Below, piece by piece: positions 10,975-20,735 of a stretch of 64,000 bases of DNA. Each line of letters begins with the position of its first letter. Position 1 is the stretch's first letter. Source of the DNA: Mucor racemosus (Eukaryota; Mucoromycota; Mucoromycetes; Mucorales; Mucoraceae); contig JAPEHQ010000022.1 of assembly GCA_027405735.1 (NCBI GenBank), positions 682,001-746,000 on the forward strand, written 5' to 3'. The notes beneath the pieces are model-generated. The model ran no database searches. It saw only the letters and a list, made by a program, of their open reading frames with translations, and was not told the DNA's origin. The position numbers and the translations under genes were made by a program.

Positions 10975-12310
10975 ATCAAAAGTTTATATTTTTTGAAGTT
11001 TCAAAAAGTACTCAGTAGATAAGGTTGCCTTTTATTTAATGTACTATTAATTGCTGAACAAGTAATAAAGCAATTCATTCAAGAAGCAAAAGTTTATGAT
11101 TTTCTGATATTTATTTGCTTACAGTTATTAAATCGATATTTAAAATCCAAATTTTTAAAAAAATGGATGTAAAATACATTGCACTACAACTTTGATTATA
11201 CATAAAGAGAATATTTACTTATCAATTTCGGTAGTTGTCATTGCCATATATGCTAAATTTTAGCTGATTTATATTAGCATTAATATCGAGCCGGGTTTTA
11301 CCAGCCAATTTTACTAGTATAAGCTGGGCTCTGATGTATCATTCTTAACCTGATGTCAAATCCAAAACTAAAACAATAATTCAGGAACCGAAATTCAAGT
11401 CGATTAAACATCAACGGAACCACGGTTCCAGCATGATGTTCCACCATCATGTCACACTAGTATAATAGATAACACCGATAATCCTTATCACATCATCAGT
11501 CTCCCTCAACTCAATTAGTATATAAACCTTCTTTATTTTCTTTTAATAAACGATGTCTTTACTTGTTTAGATTTCTAGTTTTATTTAACGTTAACATATT
11601 CTGATAAATCAGGCTTGCCAATATCCCTATTTTATATAGCGCTATTTCTAATTTGAAATGGTCTGCCAATCCACAGAGCCAATACAAAAAGTGGGTGTTT
11701 GACTCCTACAATTTAACCAGAAAATTAATGGGATACTGAAATTATAATTTTCGATACTATTACAGATGTAATATATATTTGGAAATTTTTAGCGCATTTG
11801 GATCAGTATTCATTGATTACGAACATTTTTTTAGTTACTTTGTTTTTCTCAAACAGAGGAAGAGAGATTTTTTTTTCAAAAACACCTGTTAGTTAAATAA
11901 GCAGAATGTATTATTCTTGTAGTTAATATTCATTAAGAGCAACTTCAAAATTCTATTTCGAATTATAATTCGACGATTTATTAATAAACTTTTTCGAAAA
12001 ATATCCAAAACAGCCCATACAAAAAAGGTAAAAAAAAGTAAGGGTTTTTATTTCCCAATCCTCACAGGAACTTGGTAGGCTTAAACTTTATAAGTTTTTG
12101 GTAAACCCTAGATGTACCAACCGTTGCAATGGAAACTCATTTGGATTCGTATCCATCAAGAGCTGGTGTATTTATTGGCCATATTTAATGTATAGCAGGT
12201 ATTGAACTTGTTGTTTAAATTTATCGAATGTACAACAATGATCCATGGAAGCTTATAACAACCGAAATACGTATAGTACCTATGCATACTTATATCTAGG
12301 ATTTTATAAA
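10975..12310. repeat. Dispersed repeat R1, copy 1
   Basis: Aligns by eye with R1 copies at about 27160-28085 and 38240-38800 plus 39526-39624. Shared landmarks are cttatcaatttcggtag, a block with catttggatcagtattcattgattac, and cagaggaagagag. It is non-coding, AT-rich and clearly diverged between copies. This copy carries an insertion at about 11275-11638 that the other two lack. Confidence 0.7.
11275..11638 (+). mobile_element. LTR-like insertion inside R1 copy 1
   Basis: About 360 bp absent from the two other R1 copies. It holds a TATATAA box at about 11519 followed by AATAAA at 11545-11550, the layout of an LTR promoter and polyadenylation signal in the + direction. Possible LTR ends tgttcc (11437) and gttaaca (about 11596) are weak, and I could not define a clean target-site duplication. 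A solo LTR of an older element is the best reading. Confidence 0.4.
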
Positions 12311-12654
12311 CAACGCATCGTATTATGGTTAACCGAGTTTGACTGCTTTAACGGGCCGTTTTTTATGCAAACTCGAATGAGGATATTCGAGTTTCCTTTT
12401 TTTTTTTTTTGTCAGCTAAACTCGAAAACAGGATTGAAAAAATACTTCAAGTCGTGAAATTGCCAAATATGCTATTATCAATTCATAATCCCATATTAAC
12501 TTGACAAGGCTGCTATTAACAGCCTCCTTAAGGCGAACCAATACTTGCTCTCACCCCGTTTTTTACGCTGGTTACAAAAAAACGGGCCGTTTTCCAGCTC
12601 AAATCGAATGGCCGTTTCCGTTAAAACTCGATTCAAACTCGATTCGAAGCCCAA

Positions 12655-12777
12655 TCCTATCTAGTAGTAGTTACAATTAATGTGTATAATTGTATATAAA
12701 TACATCCTTTGGATGTATTGTTAATAAAAATATAATATTCTGGCAAGATTATTTATAAAGACTCTTTTGACATTTTA
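12655..12777 (+). mobile_element. Diverged LTR fragment of the first Ty3 family
   Basis: Matches the promoter half of the 245-bp LTR at 13993-14237, in the opposite orientation to that element. Shared are tgtatataaatacatcc, the hairpin ggatgtatt, ttaataaaaa, ggcaagattattt and cttttgacat. The 5' part of the LTR is missing. It is clearly older than the intact element next to it. Confidence 0.75.
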
Positions 12778-12824
12778 TTCTGCATTCATATGATAGATGA
12801 AAGCGAAAGCTACTCTGTCGTTGT

Positions 12825-13925
12825 TGTTTCAGCAAAAAATATTGATTTTTTATCGAGATAATTAAAATAATAGCTCACTATACAGCGTGCAGTCTATGCT
12901 AACTGAGTTCAAAAAAATGGTTTATTACCAAACTGATCCAAAATTGATTCAAAAAACAAGTTTGCTTAATAGCTCATGAACTGCAAAGTAAGTAGGCCTA
13001 GCGTATTAAACATTTTTTGTACAGTTTTGCATTCTGTATCCAGTTAAACAAAATTTGAATAAGCGTTTTATATTAATTTTACGCAAAATGCAATTGAAAT
13101 ATTGGAGGTTTTTTGAGGATACACATCACTTTTTATAAGCATGCTTTTAATATATTTTATTAAAATAATGCACAGCAAAAATATCTATTAATCGAGCTAT
13201 TGCTGAACCTTTTAGCTGCATTTTTCGTAGAGAAAACAAGATTTTTGTCAATTTTTTTTTAAAATTCAGAATTTAGGATGAGGGTATACAAGGGAAAAAT
13301 TGAAGCTAGAAACGAAGGTATTCCTTTGTACACATTTTTGAGGATATCTCCATGAAAAACCAATATTTTGAAAAAATCTAAATTGAGTCTAAGAGAGCTC
13401 AACAAGCTTGATGACATGAATGCAAAAAAAGCGTTGCTCAATTTAGCTAATATTTTGAAATCTACTACGAAAATGCCAAAAAAATGAAAAAAATAAAAGT
13501 GCTCAGAATTTTTTTAAACTGAAATATATTATAGAGTGCTTCAAAACAAGTAAGTTTTATTATTAAAAAGTGTCAGTATAGCTTAATTTTTCGTAAAGAT
13601 ATGAAGCCTCGAAGTTTTTAATTTTGGCAGTGAAATACGCGTAAAAATCTGAAACATTAGCGCTGAAAAATTAATACCAGCTGCAAAAAATAGGATATTT
13701 TCTGATACTCATTTTTGGATTAAAGCTGAACATCTCAGGTACATTAACATATAACTTTTTCTTGATGTTATTTAGTGAAAAATAAGTAGAGCAGGGATGA
13801 AAAATGAGACCTAGTTTTTAGGGGAAAAGTAGTAAATTTTACGTGTTTTAGAGACTTTCGTGAGATATAAAATAAATTTAGGAACCGGCGTTATTTAAGG
13901 TATATTCTAAAAAGTGTTTAGTACG
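12825..13925. repeat. Dispersed repeat R3, copy 1
   Basis: Aligns with 50930-52065 in the same orientation over about 1.1 kb. Landmarks are aaaaatattgattttt, catgaactgcaaagtaagt, cgtagagaaaac and the aatattttgaaatct block near 13450. The copies differ by many substitutions and small indels. The small frames inside (for example 13259-13441) have no recognised content. It ends close to the left target duplication of the Ty3 element. Confidence 0.75.
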
Positions 13926-13987
13926 AAGTTAGTTATAGAAAAGAGGGCAGGCGCCGGTTTTGAAGATTGTTTTCAAACCGATGCTTT

Positions 13988-13992
13988 ATTAA
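13988..13992. repeat. Target site duplication ATTAA (left)
   Basis: Five bases ATTAA directly before the left LTR, repeated at 20064-20068 directly after the right LTR. Five bases is the usual duplication for Ty3-type integrases. Confidence 0.9.
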
Positions 13993-14237
13993 TGAAATGT
14001 CAAAACGGTCTTAAGAAATAATCTTGCCAAAATATTACACTTTTTATTAACAATACATCCAGAGGATGTATTTATATACTTTTCATTATAACTATTACAC
14101 AGAATTACTATCTAAGAACATTACACCAATTTACTAAGACGCATGTGAATCAACGTGTACACCTGTTGATTTACTATAATACCGAATATTGACTGCGACC
14201 TTGAATGTGCGACCTAGGATATGATATTGACATAACA
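13993..14237 (-). repeat. Ty3 element 1, 3' LTR
   Basis: 245 bp, the same sequence as 19819-20063 by eye. On the element strand it holds TATATAAATA, then the hairpin AATACATCC/TCT/GGATGTATT (14052-14072), then AATAAA, as expected for an LTR promoter and polyadenylation signal. A purine-rich stretch (GGTGTGGGATGG) borders it internally and could be the polypurine tract. Confidence 0.95.
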
Positions 14238-14542
14238 CCATCCCACACCAACATAAGCATTATGTGATAAAAGATAGTGATAGTTGTTGTAGTTTGTTGT
14301 AATTGTAATTTGTGTATAAGTTGGTTGACATAACGTGAAAAAAAGAAAAAATAAAAAAAATAAAAACGGCAATATTGTTGATATATGATAATGTACTTCT
14401 TGTTGATTGATCTTCGTTGTACAATAATATAAACTTCAAATTTAGATATTCAGGGGCAACCATTAAAAACCTCACATTCCAAAAACCCAGTGGGATCAAA
14501 AAGGAAATGTTAAAAGGAAAAGGTATAGCCTTCATCTAACAT

Positions 14543-17500
14543 TTAAATCGTATCTTCTGCTAATAATCTTTCACGCTTCTTCTTGGACTTCTCCTCGCGT
14601 GTAGCAATCTTTCTTGTATTAATTGATTTAGGAGCTTGCTTTCCCTTACCATTAGATTGCGTATTAGCATCTACTTTCGCCCAATAATGTTTAATAACAT
14701 CAGGAGAATCAAATGATGCTGGTGGTTCCCAAGAATCATGATCTTCTGTGAAATTCTTCCATCTTACTAAATATTCGTAATTGGGTGGAGTACCTCTATG
14801 CTTTATAATAGCTTGTACTTCATACACATCTGAGTTATCTTCCTTTGCATCATTCGTGCTGATCAACTTGATCTGTTGTGTAGGTACATCTCTAGCTAAG
14901 AATGTATCAGTTTTATCAGTAAGAATATAGCTTCCATTTTTAGTTATTCCATGTATATAAAATGGGCCTTCATAGTTAGGATCAGTTTTCCTATTCTTAT
15001 TTTCTATATTCTTGATCATTACAGTAGGTCCAATTGGATAAGGTTTCTCCAAGATTCTATGTCTCTTTCTAAAGTAACTACTATTCTTATCCTGTGTCTT
15101 TAGTATTTGGTCTCTAATTGCTGGAACAATAATTCTATCAATTAAATCGAGCTTCTTTTTAAATGCTTCCACATCGATTTCTCTTTCATGAAGTGTAGGT
15201 TTATCTCCTCGATAATCCTTAAATTCATTAGGTGCTCTATGAAACATTACCATGAATGGCATCATCCCATGCAGTCTAGATCTATGTACATTTAAACTTA
15301 ATGCTGTTCCATTAAGGTACAAATCCCAATCTTTGCTACGACCTTCCAACATCTTCATAATTATTGTTTTTGCAGACTTTACTGCAGCTTCACAGCAACT
15401 ATTACCTTGGGGCGTAAATGGTAAACTTGCTCTATTCTCAACCTCAGCATGTTTAAGTATCTTTTCAAGTAATTTATTATGGAATTCTGCACCTCGATCA
15501 TGACCAACGATACGTGGGTAGCCGAACAATGAAAAGATAGATACCAATTCCTTTGCAACAGTAGTAGCTGATTTATCTGGAATTGCACGTAAGATAATAA
15601 ATCTCGAGAATAGATCTAGCACTACTAATATAAAATTATTTCCCCTTGGTGTAGTGCAATCAAATCCACCTAGATCAAATACAACATGATCCATTATCCC
15701 TTCAGGAGCTTCTTGCTTTGGTGGATGGTAGACATGCTTAGCTAAATTGAACTGTCTGCATTTATGGCAATTTGATATATATTTCGTAATATCTTCCCTT
15801 AAGCCTTTCCAATGCATATTCAAATCTTGGTGTATAACTTGCTCCATTGCATGAATACCGAAATGCCCAAGTAAATGTGTTTTTTCTAATATATTTTGTT
15901 TTTCTTCATCACTTGCAGGCGTTTCATAAACATCTAAATGACTAACGCAGAATAATAACTCTTCGTTCTTATTCTTCAATTTGTTTACATACGCTGTCAA
16001 TTTAGCGTTGTTAAAAAGATCAGAGGTTTCCCTCGGAATGATTACTTTTGGTGATCCGGAGATAACGGAAGTATCGCATGCAATAAGGTTATCATGTGCT
16101 TCCTTAAGTTTATCTTTCCCCTTATTCACAACATGTAATTTCCTCTTTTTCTTTTCTTCTACTACATTATCTACTACATGTTTTCTCTTTCCTTTAACCT
16201 TTGTATCAATATCTTGTTTAACTAAATTCTTTTCATTAACATGATTTTTAATTAAACGCTTATCACCACTCTCCACCAGCGTATTGTATGGCCAGAAAAG
16301 ACGCGATAAGGTATCAGCCAAGATATTGTTAATACCACTACAAAAGGTAATATCAAAATCCATTTCAAAAATTGTATCATAATAGTTCTCAACCATTCGA
16401 TCCAATTTAGGTTGCGAATGTAGAAATAAAATACCACGATTATCCACAAAGAGATGGAATCGTCTTCCATACAACCATTGATGAAACTTTTTAAATGCAT
16501 AGACAACTGCAGCTAATTCTCGTTTGGAACTTCCCCATCTTTGCTCTGATGGACTCAAACTGCGTGCAATAAAACCAAGATATTTTATTTTATTACCAAT
16601 AACTTGATACATTGCAGCGCCAATTGCATAGGCAGAACTATCTGTAACAACACAGATTGGATAATGTAAGTTAGGCACACTCAACACTGCTGAGCTGACT
16701 AATAATTCTTGCAATTGCTTCATTAATTTAGTATGTTCTGGTGTCCATACTTTAGTAATCTCAGGTGCATTTCTCAATTTATCTAGTGGTGCTGTCAACA
16801 TCGACAAGCGTGGCAAATTAGAACGAAAAAAGTTAATCAATCCTAAACGTGAACTCAATTCACGGCTACTTTTAACGGTAGGTTCCCAATCCAAAACATT
16901 TGAAACCTTTCGAGGATCTAATGCTAAACCCTCACTAGATAAGCAGAAACCCAATATATAAATGCTCTTTTGCGCAATATGCAATTTTTCAGTATTTATA
17001 CGTAAGTTTGCTTTAGTCAAGCGATCGATAACGATTTTAACTAGTTCTGTATGCTTTTTCAGGTCGTTTTCAGTATGTATAGTGACATCATCTATAAAGT
17101 GAGTGGTAGTATCACTGATATCAGCAAACAAATTAGAAAGTATTTTTTGTGCGTGCGATGAGACCATAGTCAATCCGTACGGGCAGTGAGAGAAGGACCA
17201 CGTCAATCCCTCCATATCAGTGAACGTCAAATACGATCTTGACGATCTGGATATTTTAAATGCATGGAAACATTGCGATAAGTCAATGACAGTATAGAGC
17301 GAATGCTTCGACATCTTACGATGCAAATCACTTATCAAGGGCAATGGGAAACGTTCAAGTTTCTCAGGATCTAATGCATTATTTATCAAACGACAATCAA
17401 TTACCACACGGTGCTCTTTTCCAGTGTATTCACCATCACTATTTTTCTTTCGTACAGTAAAAATTGGAGAATTATGAGGTGTATTAGGTTTTGCTCTTTT

Positions 17501-19753
17501 AATCACACCATTTTCTCGCCATTTTTCAACTTGTTTTTGAATAACAGGTCGCAATGCTTCAGCAATTGGAAATTGTCTACGACATGTATTCGCAAGTGGA
17601 GTATCTTTCTTTATGGGCAATGTAATTTCACTACCAGGAATATTACAATATGCTTTAGGACTAATACTAGTATTTGCATCAATAAATGGTTGTAATTCGT
17701 TCATCATAATTTTACGTTCTTCTTCAGATCCATAAGGATCTTCATTTGGTTTATAAGGATTGGGTTCAATCTTTGGTATTTCATAACCAACACGATCTGA
17801 CCAATCTGCTGCAATATTACCTAACGTAATACCAACTTTATACAATAAATCCATTCCAAATACACAATGGACATCGTCAAATAAATCAAAAACTTCAAAT
17901 TTTGAATGAACAATTTTAGAACCATAATTAATTATAAGCTCTTCTTCAGTTTGACCCTTACGATCTACTACACTGTTATTTTGTGCCAATTTAATAATAC
18001 CATTTTTATTACAAATATTTAAATTTAGAAAAGAAACTAATTGTGGTGAAATTGCACTAAACGTGCAACCAGTATCCAACAAAAACCAAGTGTTGACCTT
18101 GATGCCAGCGCTTGTTTCTAAAATAACAGGTAAATAAAGAAGACCATTAGTATTCATATTATTATTAGGCATCTTCCTAAAATAATCACTATCAAATTGC
18201 TTACATTCACTATCGGTATCCATTTGAGATACTTCTTTTCCCTTTTTCTTTGGGGCAGCAATAGTGGCCACAGCAAAATGTTGGTCACTTTCATCATCAG
18301 ATGAATCATCAGTGTCTTCAGTAACACGAGAAGGAGTAGGCACGATAGACTTCTTCTTTTTCCCATGAACAGTGTTCTTGGTATTCTTCTTGCACACTGC
18401 TTTGTGCGCATACGTGAAGGGAGTAAATCCACAATCAAAGCATTTTGGTGTATCACCACCATTATTTGCTTTTTGTTTGGTATGGAATTTACCAGCTCTT
18501 CTTACTGGCTTTTTTGCAAAACCATTGTATTGTTTACCAATACGATTACCAGCATTATGATTACCATTGTAACCACCACGAGAAGATGAACCATAATGGC
18601 CACCTTGTTGCTTCAACTGCCTAATTATTCTCTGGGTCAGTTCTTCTTCTTTTCTGTGCTTTTCCTCTCGGTAATAACTATCACGACGCAACAAATCGTA
18701 AACACTTCGAAGCTGAGAGATTGCATAATCCAAAGTATCCTTCTCTTTATCTCTCGATTGAGAAATATTCAATGATACAGGACTATACAAATCCACATCA
18801 AGACCCTTCAACAAATAATCAGTCAAACTAGTGTTCTCAGTAACACCAGCCAAGTCTTTCAACGTTGTAAACTTGTCGATATAGACTTCTAAGCTTTCAC
18901 ATTTCTCCAATTTCAAATTTTTCAATTTGTTGAGAGCAGCTTTCTTTTCCTCAGCCTCAGAAGGACTATACTTAGCCTTCAACTTGGACTTAAATTGACC
19001 CCAAGAAATACTAGGGTATCTCTCGATTACTTCACGAGTCCAAGAAGCCATCCCAGTCGACATTTTGGGCTTTATGATTCTTTTCCAGTTTGCTTCAACT
19101 GAAATTGAACGAGATTCCAATACATCTTCGAACTGAGTCAAACATGCGTCCATACTTTGAAAAATGAATTTCTTGGTATTAAACTTATGTCCTTTCCATT
19201 GTAAAAATGGAGTGTCAGAAGGAACTAACGATGATTCACCCGTGGCAGTACCCATCATGGTACTTTCATCAAATAAAAGATCATAATTCTCTTTTACCAG
19301 TTTTAACTGACGTTTCAAGGCACTTGCCTTTGAGGCTAGAGTACCATTATCAATATGCTTAATTGATAATGCAGTTGCATTATACAACTGAACTCGCAGT
19401 TGTTTGATTTCATTCAACAACTTCACTTGATGTTCCTTTCCTAGGAAAGTAACTTCTTGAACACCATGGTCAAGATCAAGTTCACTATCACTCATGATAG
19501 TATCATCATCCATAGAAAGAGCGTCATCGCTCAATTCCTTGGTAATACGAGCGTCTTCGCTACAAGTATTATAGTTATCATGCAGAGCATCATTGCTCAA
19601 TGCATCATTTACATCTTGTCCCGAAGACAAAGATGAACCAAGATCAAAATCCATATCCAAAGATACAGATTGAGAAGTAGTACCAGTAGCAGGCTGACGA
19701 GCCTTGGTAGCAGAGGTACCAGTAGCTTGTTTAATAGTAGTGTTGTTGCTCAT
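14543..19753 (-). CDS. Gag-Pol polyprotein with chromodomain (Ty3 element 1)
   Basis: Single uninterrupted frame of 1736 aa encoding all retrotransposition functions. Gag covers about residues 1-500 with a variant zinc knuckle (CFDCGFTPFTYAHKAVC). Protease has LLDTGCTFS near 560. Reverse transcriptase spans about 740-930, with FIDD near 888 in place of the usual YxDD. RNase H lies near 1010-1130. Integrase has an HHCC finger (LLGHFGIHAMEQ ... CHKC) and a D-D-E core (VFDLGG near 1361, GHDRGAEF, CCEAAVK near 1453). The C-terminal chromodomain (YLVRWKNFTEDHDSWEP, about 1640-1690) would steer integration to marked chromatin. There is no gag-pol frameshift; both parts come from one frame. Confidence 0.96.
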   Translation of the reverse strand: MSNNTTIKQATGTSATKARQPATGTTSQSVSLDMDFDLGSSLSSGQDVNDALSNDALHDNYNTCSEDARITKELSDDALSMDDDTIMSDSELDLDHGVQEVTFLGKEHQVKLLNEIKQLRVQLYNATALSIKHIDNGTLASKASALKRQLKLVKENYDLLFDESTMMGTATGESSLVPSDTPFLQWKGHKFNTKKFIFQSMDACLTQFEDVLESRSISVEANWKRIIKPKMSTGMASWTREVIERYPSISWGQFKSKLKAKYSPSEAEEKKAALNKLKNLKLEKCESLEVYIDKFTTLKDLAGVTENTSLTDYLLKGLDVDLYSPVSLNISQSRDKEKDTLDYAISQLRSVYDLLRRDSYYREEKHRKEEELTQRIIRQLKQQGGHYGSSSRGGYNGNHNAGNRIGKQYNGFAKKPVRRAGKFHTKQKANNGGDTPKCFDCGFTPFTYAHKAVCKKNTKNTVHGKKKKSIVPTPSRVTEDTDDSSDDESDQHFAVATIAAPKKKGKEVSQMDTDSECKQFDSDYFRKMPNNNMNTNGLLYLPVILETSAGIKVNTWFLLDTGCTFSAISPQLVSFLNLNICNKNGIIKLAQNNSVVDRKGQTEEELIINYGSKIVHSKFEVFDLFDDVHCVFGMDLLYKVGITLGNIAADWSDRVGYEIPKIEPNPYKPNEDPYGSEEERKIMMNELQPFIDANTSISPKAYCNIPGSEITLPIKKDTPLANTCRRQFPIAEALRPVIQKQVEKWRENGVIKRAKPNTPHNSPIFTVRKKNSDGEYTGKEHRVVIDCRLINNALDPEKLERFPLPLISDLHRKMSKHSLYTVIDLSQCFHAFKISRSSRSYLTFTDMEGLTWSFSHCPYGLTMVSSHAQKILSNLFADISDTTTHFIDDVTIHTENDLKKHTELVKIVIDRLTKANLRINTEKLHIAQKSIYILGFCLSSEGLALDPRKVSNVLDWEPTVKSSRELSSRLGLINFFRSNLPRLSMLTAPLDKLRNAPEITKVWTPEHTKLMKQLQELLVSSAVLSVPNLHYPICVVTDSSAYAIGAAMYQVIGNKIKYLGFIARSLSPSEQRWGSSKRELAAVVYAFKKFHQWLYGRRFHLFVDNRGILFLHSQPKLDRMVENYYDTIFEMDFDITFCSGINNILADTLSRLFWPYNTLVESGDKRLIKNHVNEKNLVKQDIDTKVKGKRKHVVDNVVEEKKKRKLHVVNKGKDKLKEAHDNLIACDTSVISGSPKVIIPRETSDLFNNAKLTAYVNKLKNKNEELLFCVSHLDVYETPASDEEKQNILEKTHLLGHFGIHAMEQVIHQDLNMHWKGLREDITKYISNCHKCRQFNLAKHVYHPPKQEAPEGIMDHVVFDLGGFDCTTPRGNNFILVVLDLFSRFIILRAIPDKSATTVAKELVSIFSLFGYPRIVGHDRGAEFHNKLLEKILKHAEVENRASLPFTPQGNSCCEAAVKSAKTIIMKMLEGRSKDWDLYLNGTALSLNVHRSRLHGMMPFMVMFHRAPNEFKDYRGDKPTLHEREIDVEAFKKKLDLIDRIIVPAIRDQILKTQDKNSSYFRKRHRILEKPYPIGPTVMIKNIENKNRKTDPNYEGPFYIHGITKNGSYILTDKTDTFLARDVPTQQIKLISTNDAKEDNSDVYEVQAIIKHRGTPPNYEYLVRWKNFTEDHDSWEPPASFDSPDVIKHYWAKVDANTQSNGKGKQAPKSINTRKIATREEKSKKKRERLLAEDTI

Positions 19754-19818
19754 TTTAAAAAGTAAAATAGTATGAGTTGTTTAGAGTATAATAGAAGTTT
19801 TTAGGTAGATTAAAAAAA

Positions 19819-20063
19819 TGAAATGTCAAAACGGTCTTAAGAAATAATCTTGCCAAAATATTACACTTTTTATTAACAATACATCCAGAGGATGTATTTA
19901 TATACTTTTCATTATAACTATTACACAGAATTACTATCTAAGAACATTACACCAATTTACTAAGACGCATGTGAATCAACGTGTACACCTGTTGATTTAC
20001 TATAATACCGAATATTGACTGCGACCTTGAATGTGCGACCTAGGATATGATATTGACATAACA
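19819..20063 (-). repeat. Ty3 element 1, 5' LTR
   Basis: 245 bp, same as 13993-14237. Directly inside it, on the element strand, follows TTTTTTTAATC, not a TGG-starting tRNA primer-binding site. The start codon of gag-pol lies 65 bp further in. Confidence 0.95.
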
Positions 20064-20068
20064 ATTAA

Positions 20069-20735
20069 TACCCATCCTTACTTTGAATATATTTGATTTA
20101 TGTAATTAAACACTTATAACATGTACAACATGCCAAAGCGCAAACACTTGGGGGTAAGCAGAGGCATTGAGATCAAATGTAATCAATCTTCGCAGTGTAT
20201 TGCTTGCAAACTCATTTGAAATTTTCGCAATATATACGCTGCGTAATTTTAATAATTAACAGAGCTTAAAACAACTATAGCAGAATAAGCTGCTATCGAC
20301 TTGAGGAATCATATTCTGCTTCAAATCAACCTTATTTTAAATTAAGTTTGAATAGATTAGCTTCCATTATACAGTATATTTTTTGTTTCCCATTTTTTTC
20401 CCTGGTTCTTCAAACTTATTTTATATGATTGGCTGGAAATAAAAAAAATTGTAATATCTTTAATAATAGTACCATTTGACATGAAATTCACATAATATTT
20501 CAAGTGATTAGCAACAATTAAAGCGGCTAATGTGTGCCTTTGCATAATTAGTAGTAAATGATAATTGTAATTTTTACTGAATTAAGTATTAAATAGTCTT
20601 TGAAGTCGCCACTTTGATCAAAATCATCCCGCTTCCTCCAACAAGCCACCCCTTTAAACTATTATTACCAAACCCCCCGGGTTTGAGAATTGGTTTGTGT
20701 TTCCTGCTTCAAGTATACATTTCTCTTACATTAAT
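20069..20735. other. Intergenic region upstream of CDK5RAP1
   Basis: AT-rich spacer between the Ty3 target duplication and the CDK5RAP1 start. A GC-rich palindrome-like stretch aacccccccgggttt-type (about 20670-20685) lies some 55 bp before the start codon and may be a regulatory element. No gene is seen. Confidence 0.45.

Larger units (their letters stand above)
13993..20063 (-). mobile_element. Full-length Ty3/Gypsy chromovirus-type retrotransposon 1
   Basis: A 6071-bp element with 245-bp LTRs at both ends, beginning TGTTATGTC and ending TTTCA when read on its own strand. It is flanked by the 5-bp target duplication ATTAA (13988-13992 and 20064-20068). The two LTRs look identical by eye, and the single gag-pol frame is open, so insertion was recent and the element may still be active. 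Order protease, RT, RNase H, integrase, chromodomain places it in Ty3/Gypsy. Confidence 0.97.
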
